Of a stretch of DNA of 64,000 nucleotides, positions 51,799 through 61,427 are shown in pieces. Position numbers and translations under genes: made by a program. The notes below the pieces were generated by a model. The model worked only from the letters and a program-made list of their open reading frames with translations. It made no database searches and had not been told where the DNA came from. Origin of the DNA: Neisseria sicca (GTDB taxonomy: Bacteria; Pseudomonadota; Gammaproteobacteria; Burkholderiales; Neisseriaceae); assembly GCF_003044565.1 (NCBI RefSeq), contig NZ_POXG01000010.1, forward strand, positions 26,171 through 90,170. The letters are read 5' to 3'. How positions within the stretch are numbered: the stretch's first letter is position 1; every line of letters begins with the position of its first letter.

Positions 51799-52878
51799 AT
51801 GAAAACCGCCTCCAATTTCATCCGCGACGACATCAAAGCCATGTCCGCCTACCGAATTGCCGATTTGCCTGAAGGCCTCATCAAGCTGGATGCGATGGAA
51901 AGTCCGTATCATCCGTTTGCCCGTTTTCCCGAGCTGTCAAACGAATGGCTGCGGCTGATTGCCCAAGCGCCGATTCAGCTTTATCCCAATCCTGCCGCCA
52001 GCGGGCTGCAGGAAACTTTAAGAAAAGCCTTCGATATTCCTGAAGCCGCCGCCATCGCTTTAGGAAACGGCTCGGACGAGTTAATCCAATTCTTGACCCT
52101 GCTCGTTGCCCAATCAGGCGCGACCATGCTGGCGGTTGAGCCGAGTTTCGTGATGTATCGGCACAATGCCGAGCTGTACGGTATGAATTATGTCGGCGTG
52201 CCGCTCAATGAAGATTTCACGCTTGATTTGCCCGCCGTTTTATCCGCCATTGAAAAACATCAGCCCGCGTTGATTTTCATTGCCTATCCGAACAATCCGA
52301 CAGGCGTATGTTTCCGCCGCGAAGAAGTCGAAACCATCATCCGCGCGGCGCAGGGTATCGTAGTTGTCGATGAAGCATACGGCGCATTCAGCCGCGACAG
52401 TTTTCTGCCGCAGGCGGGCAGCATCGAAAATCTGGTCGTGATGCGCACCATCAGCAAAATCGGTTTTGCCGGACTGCGCATCGGCTATGCGGCAGGAAGC
52501 CCCGCCGTAATGGGCGAGCTGGCGAAAATCCTGCCACCCTACAATATGAACCAATTAAGCTTGGCGACCGCCAAATTCGCCCTGCAACACCACGACGCGA
52601 TTCAGACGACCATCGATATTTTGAAAGCCGAACGCGAACGCGTTTTCAGCGAATTGTCCGCCATAGGTCGTCTGAAAGCCTTCCCCAGCGAAGCGAATTT
52701 CATTACCGTGCGCGTTCCCGATGCAGACGCACTGTTTAACACGCTTAAAGAAAACCGCATCCTGATTAAGAAACTCCACGGCACGCATCCGCTTTTGGCG
52801 CAATGCGTCCGCATTACCATCGGCAGTCCCGAGCAAAACGATGCCGTACTGGACATTATCCGCAAGCTTTATGCCTGA
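51799..52878 (+). CDS. hisC: Histidinol-phosphate aminotransferase
   Basis: The 359-residue PLP enzyme of histidine synthesis has LDAMESPYHPF, LGNGSDELIQFL, FIAYPNNPTGVCF, VVDEAYGAFS and the PLP Lys in MRTISKIGFAGLRIGYAAG (about K218). The end KLHGTHPLLAQCVRITIGSPEQN is typical. ATG 51799 follows GGAGAAG and is preferred over an upstream in-frame start. hisB follows 29 bp later. GRLKAFP is encoded by an uptake sequence. Confidence 0.96.
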   Translation: MKTASNFIRDDIKAMSAYRIADLPEGLIKLDAMESPYHPFARFPELSNEWLRLIAQAPIQLYPNPAASGLQETLRKAFDIPEAAAIALGNGSDELIQFLTLLVAQSGATMLAVEPSFVMYRHNAELYGMNYVGVPLNEDFTLDLPAVLSAIEKHQPALIFIAYPNNPTGVCFRREEVETIIRAAQGIVVVDEAYGAFSRDSFLPQAGSIENLVVMRTISKIGFAGLRIGYAAGSPAVMGELAKILPPYNMNQLSLATAKFALQHHDAIQTTIDILKAERERVFSELSAIGRLKAFPSEANFITVRVPDADALFNTLKENRILIKKLHGTHPLLAQCVRITIGSPEQNDAVLDIIRKLYA

Positions 52879-52907
52879 TTTTTTAAAACCTCACAGAGAG
52901 TAAACCT

Positions 52908-53888
52908 ATGACCATCACTCAACTCCACCTTGCCAATTTCCTGCAGCTTGTCGAAGAAGCAGGCTCGCTGACCAAACTTGCCCGCAAATGCGGTTACGAC
53001 AACGCGGCATCCCTATCCCAGCTGAAACGCCGCCTTGAAGAGCAGGCAGAAGACGAAAAAGCGCGCGGCATCCGCCCCAGCCTTGCCGCCAAACTCGAAG
53101 CCGGCATGCACAAACGCAAAGGCTGGTTAAACCGCGACCACAGCAAAGACAAAGAAAAATCCGCAGCCGCCGAAGCCGCCCGCCAAGAGCGTGCCGCCCA
53201 AGCTGCCGCCGCCACACCGGCATTCCATATGCCCGCAGAAGGCCGCGCAGTCAGCATCACCCGCAACACCAGCGAAACCCAAATCACCCTCAGCCTCAAC
53301 CTCGACGGCACCGGACAATACCGCCTCGACACCGGTGTCCCCTTCCTTGAGCATATGCTTGCCCAAGTCGCCCGCCACGGCATGATTGACCTCGACATCA
53401 CCTGCAAAGGCGACTTGCACATCGACGACCACCACACCGTAGAAGACATCGGTATCGTACTCGGTCAAGCCCTGAAACAAGCCTTGGGCAGCAAAGCCGG
53501 CATCTGCCGTTACGGTCATGCCTACGTTCCGCTCGACGAAGCTTTGAGCCGCGTTGTCATCGACCTCTCCGGCCGTCCCGGACTCGTGTACAACATCGAC
53601 TTCACACGCGCCCTCATCGGACGTTTTGACGTTGACCTGTTTGAAGAATTCTTCCACGGCGTCGTCAACCACAGCATGATGACCCTGCACATCGACAACC
53701 TCAGTGGCAGCAACGCCCACCACCAAGCCGAAACCGTATTCAAAGCCTTCGGCCGCGCCCTGCGCATGGCGGCAGAATACGACCCGCGTATGGCAGGACA
53801 AACCCCGTCCACCAAAGGCACTTTGAGCGACGAATCCGTTGCCGTTGAAGTTGCCGCTGAAAAAGAAGAAGCGCAAAGCGAAGAATAA
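52908..53888 (+). CDS. hisB: Imidazoleglycerol-phosphate dehydratase with N-terminal helix-turn-helix-like extension
   Basis: The product is 326 residues, whereas single-domain HisB has about 195. The dehydratase domain begins near residue 113. It has the manganese-binding [13 protein letters not shown] (about 168-180), [28 protein letters not shown] and the second metal motif [16 protein letters not shown]. Residues 1-80 ([35 protein letters not shown]...) look like a small helix-turn-helix domain, followed by an Ala/Glu/Arg-rich linker. Meningococcal HisB carries a similar extension from memory. The extension could regulate or stabilise the enzyme. There is no phosphatase domain. Confidence 0.93.
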   Translation: MTITQLHLANFLQLVEEAGSLTKLARKCGYDNAASLSQLKRRLEEQAEDEKARGIRPSLAAKLEAGMHKRKGWLNRDHSKDKEKSAAAEAARQERAAQAAAATPAFHMPAEGRAVSITRNTSETQITLSLNLDGTGQYRLDTGVPFLEHMLAQVARHGMIDLDITCKGDLHIDDHHTVEDIGIVLGQALKQALGSKAGICRYGHAYVPLDEALSRVVIDLSGRPGLVYNIDFTRALIGRFDVDLFEEFFHGVVNHSMMTLHIDNLSGSNAHHQAETVFKAFGRALRMAAEYDPRMAGQTPSTKGTLSDESVAVEVAAEKEEAQSEE

Positions 53889-53898
53889 TCCGCTTTAA

Positions 53899-53944
53899 AA
53901 AAGGTCGTCTGAAAACCGAGAAACAGGTTTTCAGACGACCTTTG
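53899..53944. terminator. Inverted DUS pair, terminator of hisCB
   Basis: AAAAGGTCGTCTGAAAACC and its complement end in T3, 11 bp after the hisB stop. Confidence 0.87.
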
Positions 53945-54165
53945 CGTTTACGGCAGGCATTGTTCAAAACGGTAACCGGCAAAACCATCGCAAACGAGTT
54001 CAGAAAATCCCCCCTCCCGCCTTCCTGTACAAGTACGAATTCATCTGAAATCAAAGACCATCCACAATAAAAATCAAAAGATTAAATCTCACCCGCAGAG
54101 CCGAGCCTGCACAAACATATCGTCAAACCACACCCCCTGTTTACCTGTCATCGCCTCAAAACCCT

Positions 54166-54210
54166 AAAAGGTCGTCTGAAAACAGGCATGATAGGTTTTC
54201 AGACGACCTC
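54166..54210. terminator. Inverted DUS pair upstream of rppH
   Basis: AAAAGGTCGTCTGAAAAC and GTTTTCAGACGACCTC lie about 65 bp before the rppH start. The 220 bp between this and the hisB terminator holds no gene. Confidence 0.75.
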
Positions 54211-54275
54211 AGATTTGTCAAACCCGCCCGATTTATGGGAAAATCGCACGATTGAATTTAACGAAGGGCGACACC

Positions 54276-54800
54276 GTGTTAGACAGAGAAGGCTATCGCC
54301 CCAATGTCGGTATCATCTTAATCAACAACCGCAACGAAGTCTTTTGGGGCAAACGTGTGCGCGAACATTCGTGGCAGTTTCCGCAAGGCGGCATCAAGCC
54401 GGGCGAAAGCCCCGAAACCGCCATGTACCGCGAGCTGTACGAAGAAGTCGGGCTGCTACCGCAACACATCAAAATCGTCGGCCGCACACGCGACTGGCTG
54501 CGTTACGACGTGCCGAGCCATTGGGTACGCCGCGAATGGCGCGGTTCGTATCGCGGACAGAAGCAGATTTGGTATCTTTTGCGGCTGGTCGGGCGCGACA
54601 GCGACATCAATCTGCGCGCCTGCCACCATCCCGAATTTGACGGCTGGCGTTGGCACCAATATTGGGCTCCCGTTGACGAAGTGATTGATTTCAAACGCGA
54701 CGTTTACTTGGGGGCATTGAAAGAACTCTCCTCCCGCTTCCTGCGCGGCATGGAAAGCTACGAAGACTTTACCGCGCGCCTGCCTTTTGACAACCGATAA
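54276..54800 (+). CDS. rppH: RNA pyrophosphohydrolase RppH
   Basis: The 174-residue Nudix enzyme removes pyrophosphate from mRNA 5' ends to start decay. It begins [17 protein letters not shown], has the Nudix box [23 protein letters not shown] (about 36-58), [26 protein letters not shown] and a C-terminal [14 protein letters not shown] 54276 is chosen because the family starts with (M/V)LDREGYRPN and AAGG precedes it. A TTG 24 bp upstream would add residues not seen in relatives. Confidence 0.95.
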   Translation: MLDREGYRPNVGIILINNRNEVFWGKRVREHSWQFPQGGIKPGESPETAMYRELYEEVGLLPQHIKIVGRTRDWLRYDVPSHWVRREWRGSYRGQKQIWYLLRLVGRDSDINLRACHHPEFDGWRWHQYWAPVDEVIDFKRDVYLGALKELSSRFLRGMESYEDFTARLPFDNR

Positions 54801-54813
54801 AACAACGAAACGC

Positions 54814-54862
54814 AACGCTTTCAGGTCGTCTGAAAGCGTTGTTCTTCCTTTCAGACGACCTC
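54814..54862. terminator. DUS hairpins between rppH and parE
   Basis: AACGCTTTCAGGTCGTCTGAAAGCGTT is itself a palindrome, and a second inverted uptake sequence follows (CTTTCAGACGACC). The structure ends 8 bp before the parE ATG. Confidence 0.75.
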
Positions 54863-54869
54863 TTCCCCT

Positions 54870-56855
54870 ATGACTAAAAACAACCAATACAGCGAATCCA
54901 GCATTACCGTCCTCAAAGGCTTGGAGCCGGTCAAAGAACGTCCCGGCATGTACACCCGCACCGACAGCCCGACCCACATCTGCCAAGAAGTTATCGACAA
55001 CGCGGCGGACGAGGCGTTGGGCGGTTTCGCCACTGAAATCGATGTGCGCATCCACGACGACGGTTCGCTTTCCGTGTGCGACAACGGACGCGGCATTCCC
55101 GTCGGGCCGCACCCTGTCGAAGGCGTGCCCGTGGTCGAACTCGTGTTTACCCGTCTGCATGCGGGCGGCAAGTTCAACAAAAAAGACGGCGGCAGCGCGT
55201 ATGCCTTTTCAGGCGGTCTGCACGGTGTGGGCGTATCCGTCACCAACGCCCTCTCCACCCGCCTTGAGGTCACCGTCAAACGCGAAGGCAAAATCCACCG
55301 CATCGTATTTGCCGGCGGCGACGTGGTCGAACCGTTGGCACAAGTGGGCAAATGCGCCGTCAAAGACAGCGGCACCGAAGTGCGCGTTTGGCCGGACGGC
55401 AAATATTTTGAAAGCCCGAATTACAGCATTCCCGAACTCGAACGCCTGCTGCGCGCCAAAGCCGTGCTGCTGCCGGGCGTGCGCGTTTCCCTGACCCGTC
55501 CGGTCAAAGGCGAAGACGAAGCGCACACCCAAACCTGGCATTACCCCGACGGTCTGAAAAGCTATCTGACCGACCTGATTGCCGACGCGCAGGAAGCCGT
55601 GCCGCTGTTCTCTTGCGAAAACTACATTTCAGACGACCACAACGGCGATTTCAGCATCGGCGAAGGTGCTGCGTTTGCCCTGACTTGGCTGGAAGAAGGC
55701 TCGTGCGCCAACGAAAGCTACGTCAACCTCATCCCCACCCCGCTGGGCGGCACGCACGAAGCAGGCTTGAAACAAGCCGTGTTCAACGCCGTCAACAACT
55801 TCATCAATCTGCACAACCTTTTACCGCGCGGCGTGAAAGTGCAAAGCGACGACGTGTTCAGCAAAACCGCCTTCGTCCTCTCCGCCCGCGTCCTCGACCC
55901 GCAGTTCCAAGGTCAGACCAAAGACAAGCTGACTAACCGCGACGCGTTGAAACTCGTCGCCGCCGTATCGGGCGACCCTTTGGAATTGTGGCTGAACCAA
56001 AACGTGGACTTCGGCAAAAAAATCGCCGAACTCGCCATCCGTCAGGCACAAGCGCGGATGCGTTCGGTTAAAAAAATCGAAAAGAAAAAAGGCAGCGGCG
56101 TCGCCGTCCTGCCCGGCAAACTGACCGACTGCGAAAGCGAAGACATCCGCGAAAACGAACTCTTCCTCGTTGAAGGCGATTCCGCCGGCGGCTCCGCCAA
56201 ACTCGCCCGCGACAAAGCCACACAAGCCATCCTGCCCCTGCGCGGCAAAGTGCTCAACAGTTTTGAAGTCCACCCCGACCAACTCTTCGGTAACGCCGAA
56301 ATCCACGACATTTCTGTCGCCATCGGCGTCGATCCGCACGGCATCAACGACAATCCCGATTTAAGCGGTCTGCGCTACGGCAAAATCGCCATCCTGTCCG
56401 ATGCCGACGTGGACGGCTCTCATATTCAAGTTTTGCTGCTGACCCTGTTCTACCGCCACTTCCCGAAACTGGTTGCCGACGGACACATCTACGTCGCCCA
56501 GCCGCCGCTGTTCCGCGTCGATGTCAACGCACAAGGCAAAAGCAAACCCGCCCGCAAATTCTACGCCCTCGACCAAAACGAACTCGACAGCATTTTGGAG
56601 CGGCTGCAAAAAGAAGGTGTCAAAGAAACCGCCTATTCCATCAGCCGTTTCAAAGGCTTAGGCGAGATGAATCCCGACCAGCTCAAAGACACCACCATGC
56701 ACCCCGACACCCGCCGCCTGTTGCAGGTGCAAATCCCCGAAGGCGCAGATGACGAAACACGCGACATCTTCGTCAAACTGATGGGTAAAGGCGAAGCCGC
56801 CGCCCGCCGCGCATGGATGGAACGGGAAGGCGATACGGCGGAATTGGATATTTAA
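54870..56855 (+). CDS. parE: DNA topoisomerase IV subunit B
   Basis: The 661-residue ATPase subunit decatenates chromosomes with ParC. GHKL ATPase: EVIDNAADEALGG (E-x-x-D-N motif), DNGRGIPVG and GGLHGVGVSVTNALS. TOPRIM domain: LFLVEGDSAGGSAKLARDKATQAILPLRGKVLN (about 430-462) with DADVDGSHIQVLLLTLFYRHFP. The C-terminus YKGLGEMNP-type motif appears as FKGLGEMNPDQL. The EGDSAGGSA form with the 661 length indicates ParE and not GyrB. Confidence 0.97.
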   Translation: MTKNNQYSESSITVLKGLEPVKERPGMYTRTDSPTHICQEVIDNAADEALGGFATEIDVRIHDDGSLSVCDNGRGIPVGPHPVEGVPVVELVFTRLHAGGKFNKKDGGSAYAFSGGLHGVGVSVTNALSTRLEVTVKREGKIHRIVFAGGDVVEPLAQVGKCAVKDSGTEVRVWPDGKYFESPNYSIPELERLLRAKAVLLPGVRVSLTRPVKGEDEAHTQTWHYPDGLKSYLTDLIADAQEAVPLFSCENYISDDHNGDFSIGEGAAFALTWLEEGSCANESYVNLIPTPLGGTHEAGLKQAVFNAVNNFINLHNLLPRGVKVQSDDVFSKTAFVLSARVLDPQFQGQTKDKLTNRDALKLVAAVSGDPLELWLNQNVDFGKKIAELAIRQAQARMRSVKKIEKKKGSGVAVLPGKLTDCESEDIRENELFLVEGDSAGGSAKLARDKATQAILPLRGKVLNSFEVHPDQLFGNAEIHDISVAIGVDPHGINDNPDLSGLRYGKIAILSDADVDGSHIQVLLLTLFYRHFPKLVADGHIYVAQPPLFRVDVNAQGKSKPARKFYALDQNELDSILERLQKEGVKETAYSISRFKGLGEMNPDQLKDTTMHPDTRRLLQVQIPEGADDETRDIFVKLMGKGEAAARRAWMEREGDTAELDI

Positions 56856-56873
56856 TGCCGTTGATTTAAAGAG

Positions 56874-56920
56874 AAAAAAGGTCGTCTGAAAACGGATTTA
56901 GGTTTTCAGACGACCTTTTT
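56874..56920. terminator. Inverted DUS pair, terminator of parE
   Basis: AAAAAGGTCGTCTGAAAACG and TTTTCAGACGACCTTTTT lie 18 bp after the parE stop. Confidence 0.88.
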
Positions 56921-57004
56921 ATGTTGTGCCGCCAAACATAGTTAAAAAGTCATGCAGCAATCTTCAAACGAAGTACGGCATCTCTGACGGCTTAATATAA
57001 TCCA

Positions 57005-57850
57005 CTAAACTTGCGGCTTTTCATCGCCGGATGTTTGCTGACTGTATTTTAGTGCTTCATACAGACTATCCAGCAATGCCTGTTTTTCCTCCTTACTCAA
57101 TCCGACAATGTGTTTCAGCTCCTTATCAAACGGCACAGCCTGTCCGCCGTTTTTAGGCGCAAAGGCAAAAATTTTGGCTGTTTTTTTATCACTGGAAATA
57201 ACCCAGGGAACGGTTTTATTACAGACAAATGCAATCTTCCTAGCCTTGCCGTCCAGCACAGGATAAAAACAGAGCGGCTTCCCCTTCTTCGCATCCGCTT
57301 CGATAATTTCCAAACGCCAAGGATAAGCACCGTCTTCATTAAGCCCTCGGAACATTTTCCGATAATTTGGCAACGCAACCAGCGGCAGATAAAACGCCGC
57401 CCATGCCAACCCCAACGCCAGCAAGAATATAATTGCAGCTAGAATGCTGCGATTGCCTATTTTTTCCACTGCCAAATCCAAAGTTACTTGATTCGGATTT
57501 TGATTGGACGCTATGGCTTGAACGACATAATCGTCACCGCTGACATCAAAAAACGCAAAAGAACGCTCCCACGTCTGTCCGCCATTATGTATGGTGACAT
57601 CGCAATCAGAAATAAACCCTTTTCTCGCCTTGCATTGACCGGAGATAGAGGCTTCGGACAGAACGCGGTAATCTTGACCGATTTGATAATCCGAATAAAT
57701 ATTCTCGCTTAGTTTATATGAGAACCAAAACATTCCGAGTGCCAGAAAAGGCATCAAAATGACTAAAAAAGTCATCATTTTTATAGAATTATCAAACATT
57801 CCTTTTATTTTTAAAGGCTTTTCCGGAAGCCGAATAGAAGGCATTTCCAT
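57005..57850 (-). CDS. Membrane protein of unknown function
   Basis: The 281-residue product has two membrane helices (about residues 27-46 and 134-157). A region of about 85 residues between them contains two Cys (GQCKARKGFISDC), so it is probably periplasmic with a disulfide. The C-terminal about 120 residues are polar and probably cytoplasmic. I recognise no family. The gene stands alone, has a low-GC codon mix compared with neighbours (many AAA/ATT codons) and carries no uptake sequence. This suggests accessory DNA in the stretch 57.0-59.2 kb. Confidence 0.75.
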   Translation of the reverse strand: MEMPSIRLPEKPLKIKGMFDNSIKMMTFLVILMPFLALGMFWFSYKLSENIYSDYQIGQDYRVLSEASISGQCKARKGFISDCDVTIHNGGQTWERSFAFFDVSGDDYVVQAIASNQNPNQVTLDLAVEKIGNRSILAAIIFLLALGLAWAAFYLPLVALPNYRKMFRGLNEDGAYPWRLEIIEADAKKGKPLCFYPVLDGKARKIAFVCNKTVPWVISSDKKTAKIFAFAPKNGGQAVPFDKELKHIVGLSKEEKQALLDSLYEALKYSQQTSGDEKPQV

Positions 57851-58023
57851 ATTATTTCCTTAACAATTGGTCAATATGCATATTCTAAATGAAAAAATAT
57901 ATTTATGGCTGACAAAGACCGTTTTCTTGATAATAATATTGACCCTGACTCAGAATGAATCGAAAGCATAAAAGGTCGTCTGAAAGCCAATCGTTTCAAA
58001 CCATCATCTAAGGACATTCATAA

Positions 58024-58398
58024 ATGGCACGCCTTACCTCATCCCTATTATTGCTCATCACCGGTCTTTCACTTACTGCCTGCGGCTCTAGTATTGATTA
58101 CGACCGCCAAGGATTGGAACGCAGCCAACAAATGTGGCAGCAGCGGCTGGACAGCCTTCCAATCGGCGCAACTGAAGCGCAACTGCGCGACTGGCAAAAC
58201 AAATACGGATTAAAACTGGCGTTTCAAGAACCTGACCATTATTACAGTTCCAACCTGCCCAAAGGCCATTTCCCCGTAAAAAAACATTGGTCCAAATTCA
58301 GCCCTTGCGATGCTTTTTTCTTATCTTTGACTATCCAAACCAACGAGCAAAAGCAAGTGGTTAAAAAAGAACTGAAAGCCTTGGGCAGCTGCATATAA
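58024..58398 (+). CDS. Small lipoprotein of unknown function
   Basis: The 124-residue product has a type II signal peptide with lipobox LTAC (residues 17-20: GLSLTAC-GSS), so the mature protein is lipid-anchored. It contains two further Cys (PCDAFF and the C-terminal GSCI), perhaps a disulfide. No family is recognised. It is followed by the DUF2199 gene after 61 bp, with an uptake sequence between. Confidence 0.8.
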   Translation: MARLTSSLLLLITGLSLTACGSSIDYDRQGLERSQQMWQQRLDSLPIGATEAQLRDWQNKYGLKLAFQEPDHYYSSNLPKGHFPVKKHWSKFSPCDAFFLSLTIQTNEQKQVVKKELKALGSCI

Positions 58399-58459
58399 CC
58401 TGTCTATGATTCAGGTCGTCTGAAAAACAGCCCCGCCTAAAACTCAAAAGGAATCCATC

Positions 58460-58969
58460 ATGTACACTTGCACTTCCTGCGGCGAAAAACATGAAGACAT
58501 GCCGGCGCTCTGCTTTGCCACTCCCGCTCCCTATGACCAACTCAGTGAAGAAGAACGCATTGCTTATCAAGCGGAATGCGATTCTGATTTCTGTATCATC
58601 CGTTATCCCGACCAAACCGACCGCTTTATCCGCGCGGTGCTGCTTATTCCGATTATCGGGCATGAGGAAACGCTGGAATACGGCGTGTGGGTATCCGTCA
58701 GCGAAAAGAGTTTTAACGACTATCAAAGCCACTTTCACGACAATCCGGAAAACGTCGTTTATTTCGGCATGATCTGCAACTGGCTGCCCCCTTATGAAAC
58801 CGACACCTTCGGTCTGCACTGTAATGTCGTTACCCAGTCCGACAACCGACGTCCCCTGCTGCAACTGCATCAAGGCAGCGAACATCCGCTGGTACGCGAC
58901 TTTTATCACGGCATAGAATATGCCGAAGCACAGGCAAGGATAGAAGCAGCATTCGGTGCAGACTATTAA
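58460..58969 (+). CDS. DUF2199-family protein
   Basis: The 169-residue cytoplasmic protein begins YTCTSCGEKHEDMPALCF, a Cys pair likely to bind zinc. It then has DFCIIRYPDQTDRFIRAVLLIPIIGHEETLEYGVWVSVSEKSF, the typical DUF2199 core. Members are often found near toxin, polymorphic-toxin immunity or hypothetical genes. No function is established. The next small gene starts 7 bp after its stop. Confidence 0.85.
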   Translation: MYTCTSCGEKHEDMPALCFATPAPYDQLSEEERIAYQAECDSDFCIIRYPDQTDRFIRAVLLIPIIGHEETLEYGVWVSVSEKSFNDYQSHFHDNPENVVYFGMICNWLPPYETDTFGLHCNVVTQSDNRRPLLQLHQGSEHPLVRDFYHGIEYAEAQARIEAAFGADY

Positions 58970-58976
58970 GGGCAAA

Positions 58977-59261
58977 ATGGCAAACCGCCTTCTATTGAAC
59001 GAAACCATGTCCGACGGCTCCCGCCTGTTCCTGCAACTGCCGCAAACCTACCCGCCGTCGAGCCTGCTGCGGAAAATTGTCTGTTTCGGCGGAATGCCTA
59101 CCGACTTCGTATCGGATTGGGTTACGGGCGAGACGTGGATAGATTTTTGCTACAAAGGCTGGAAGTTCAGTATTCACAACCCATATGGTGAATATTGGTT
59201 TTTTGTCGAAAACAGCGAATGCCCCGAAGCTATATTGCAATCTATGATTGAGGTCGTCTGA
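58977..59261 (+). CDS. Small protein of unknown function
   Basis: The 94-residue product (start ATG 58977) is rich in aromatic residues ([31 protein letters not shown]). No signal peptide or membrane helix is evident. It is tightly linked to the DUF2199 gene, so it may be a partner. The last residues EVV and the stop come from an uptake sequence. Confidence 0.7.
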   Translation: MANRLLLNETMSDGSRLFLQLPQTYPPSSLLRKIVCFGGMPTDFVSDWVTGETWIDFCYKGWKFSIHNPYGEYWFFVENSECPEAILQSMIEVV

Positions 59262-59292
59262 AATCCAAAATCCGGTTTTCAGACGACCTCAA
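59248..59292. terminator. Inverted DUS pair before ubiD
   Basis: TTGAGGTCGTCTGAAA and TTTTCAGACGACCTCAA form a 16-bp stem. The left half overlaps the end of the preceding gene. Confidence 0.82.
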
Positions 59293-59304
59293 ATAAGGAT
59301 CAAC

Positions 59305-60783
59305 ATGAAATACAAAGACCTACGCGACTTCATCGCCATGCTCGAGCAGCAGGGCAAACTCAAGCGCGTCGCGCACCCCGTTTCCCCGCATTTGGAAATG
59401 ACCGAAATCGCCGACCGCGTGCTGCGCGCCGAAGGGCCGGCGTTGCTGTTTGAACACCCGATCAAGCCCGACGGCACGCGCTACGATTATCCCGTGTTGG
59501 CAAACCTGTTCGGCACGCCCGAACGTGTGGCGATGGGCATGGGTGCGGACAGCGTGTCCAAGCTGCGCGAAATCGGGCAGACGCTGGCGTATTTGAAAGA
59601 ACCCGAACCGCCCAAAGGCATCAAAGACGCATTTTCCAAACTGCCGCTGTTGAAAGACATTTGGAGCATGGCGCCGAACGTGGTGAGAAATGCGCCGTGT
59701 CAGGAAATCGTGTGGGAAGGTGAAGACGTTGATTTGTATAAACTTCCGATTCAACATTGCTGGCCGGAAGACGTTGCGCCGCTGGTAACATGGGGTTTGA
59801 CCGTCACGCGAGGGCCGCACAAAAAACGCCAAAACTTAGGTATTTACCGCCAACAATTAATCGGCAAAAACAAGCTGATTATGCGCTGGCTGTCGCATCG
59901 CGGCGGCGCGTTGGATTATCAGGAATTCCGCAAACTCAATCCTGATACGCCGTATCCCGTCGCCGTCGTACTCGGCTGCGACCCCGCCACCATTTTGGGC
60001 GCGGTAACGCCCGTTCCCGATACCTTGAGCGAATACCAGTTTGCCGGACTGCTGCGCGGTTCGCGGACGGAGCTGGTGAAATGTATCGGCAACGATTTGC
60101 AAGTTCCTGCACGCGCCGAAATTGTGTTGGAAGGCGTGATTCATCCGAACGAAACCGCGCTGGAAGGCCCGTACGGCGACCACACGGGCTATTACAACGA
60201 GCAGGACCATTTCCCCGTGTTTACGGTCGAACGCATCACCATGCGCGAAAACCCGATTTACCACTCTACCTACACGGGCAAACCGCCCGATGAACCCGCC
60301 GTTTTGGGCGTGGCGTTGAACGAAGTGTTCGTGCCGCTTTTGCAAAAGCAGTTCCCCGAAATCACCGATTTCTACCTGCCGCCCGAAGGCTGCTCCTACC
60401 GCATGGCGGTGGTCAGCATGAAAAAACAGTACGCCGGACACGCCAAGCGCGTGATGATGGGCTGCTGGTCGTTCCTGCGCCAGTTTATGTACACCAAATT
60501 CATCATCGTGGTCGATGACGATGTGAACGTGCGCGACTGGAAAGAAGTCATCTGGGCGGTCACCACGCGCATGGACCCCGTGCGCGACACTGTTTTGATG
60601 GAAAACACGCCCATCGACTATCTCGACTTCGCCAGCCCCGTCAGCGGACTCGGCGGCAAAATGGGTTTGGACGCGACCAACAAATGGTCGGGCGAAACCG
60701 ACCGCGAATGGGGACGGGTGATCAAAAAAGACCTTGCGGTTACGGCTAAGATTGATGAGATTTGGGGGGAACTGGGGTTGTAA
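59305..60783 (+). CDS. ubiD: 4-hydroxy-3-polyprenylbenzoate decarboxylase UbiD
   Basis: The 492-residue prenylated-FMN enzyme decarboxylates the ubiquinone precursor with cofactor made by UbiX. Start [22 protein letters not shown] and [25 protein letters not shown] (cofactor-binding) are typical. Near 275-285 the catalytic E-x-x-x-R-E region appears in [12 protein letters not shown], and [14 protein letters not shown] follows in the C-terminal part. ATG 59305 follows AAGGA. The length is normal. Confidence 0.95.
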   Translation: MKYKDLRDFIAMLEQQGKLKRVAHPVSPHLEMTEIADRVLRAEGPALLFEHPIKPDGTRYDYPVLANLFGTPERVAMGMGADSVSKLREIGQTLAYLKEPEPPKGIKDAFSKLPLLKDIWSMAPNVVRNAPCQEIVWEGEDVDLYKLPIQHCWPEDVAPLVTWGLTVTRGPHKKRQNLGIYRQQLIGKNKLIMRWLSHRGGALDYQEFRKLNPDTPYPVAVVLGCDPATILGAVTPVPDTLSEYQFAGLLRGSRTELVKCIGNDLQVPARAEIVLEGVIHPNETALEGPYGDHTGYYNEQDHFPVFTVERITMRENPIYHSTYTGKPPDEPAVLGVALNEVFVPLLQKQFPEITDFYLPPEGCSYRMAVVSMKKQYAGHAKRVMMGCWSFLRQFMYTKFIIVVDDDVNVRDWKEVIWAVTTRMDPVRDTVLMENTPIDYLDFASPVSGLGGKMGLDATNKWSGETDREWGRVIKKDLAVTAKIDEIWGELGL

Positions 60784-60902
60784 ATTCAAGTGCAGGCTGC
60801 TTTTTGCGCTTTCCAAACACCAAAAAGCAGCCTGCACATTTCAAAGGCCGTCTGAAAGCAGCGTTTCAACAAAATTTCCAAACAATATTAGGCATTTTGA
60901 GC

Positions 60903-61427
60903 ATGGAAACACGAAAAACAGTCCGCCTAATCCTCCGCCCTTGGGCGCTGACCGATGCCGAAGCGGTTTATGAACAGGCGCGCAACCCTAAAATCGGGGC
61001 GATGTGCGGCTGGCATCCTCATACCAGCGTGTCGGAAAGCCGTGAGATTATTGAACACGTCCTCCGCAAGCCGCATAGTTTTGCCATTTGCTTGGAAGAT
61101 AATCAAGTGATAGGCAGCATCGGTCTGCTTTTTCAAAACGACAGCAATCTGCCGATGAGCGACCGTGAAACGGAAATAGGTTATTGGCTGGGCGAGGATT
61201 TTTGGGGAAAGGGCTATGCAACCGAAGCGGTGCAATCAATTGTCGCTTATGCTTTTGAGGAATTGTCTCTAGCGCGGCTTTGGGCTGGGGCTTATCAGGA
61301 AAACACCCCTTCGCAACGCGTACTGGAGAAATGCGGATTTTATCCTCATCACACTGAAGAGCACTTCTTTTCCAAGCCGACGGGCGAGACGCATAGGGCG
61401 GTAATATATGCGCTGGAGAAAGCATAG
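60903..61427 (+). CDS. GNAT N-acetyltransferase (RimJ/RimL type)
   Basis: The 174-residue protein begins METRKTVRLILRPWALTDAEAVYEQARNPKIG, the pattern of the Acetyltransf_3 family. Acetyl-CoA binding is in EIGYWLGEDFWGKGYATEAVQSI, followed by ARLWAGAYQENTPSQRVLEKCGF. The target may be a ribosomal protein N-terminus, an amine or a spermidine-like compound. The preceding uptake sequence is the GCCGTCTGAA dialect, unlike most of the window. Confidence 0.88.
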   Translation: METRKTVRLILRPWALTDAEAVYEQARNPKIGAMCGWHPHTSVSESREIIEHVLRKPHSFAICLEDNQVIGSIGLLFQNDSNLPMSDRETEIGYWLGEDFWGKGYATEAVQSIVAYAFEELSLARLWAGAYQENTPSQRVLEKCGFYPHHTEEHFFSKPTGETHRAVIYALEKA

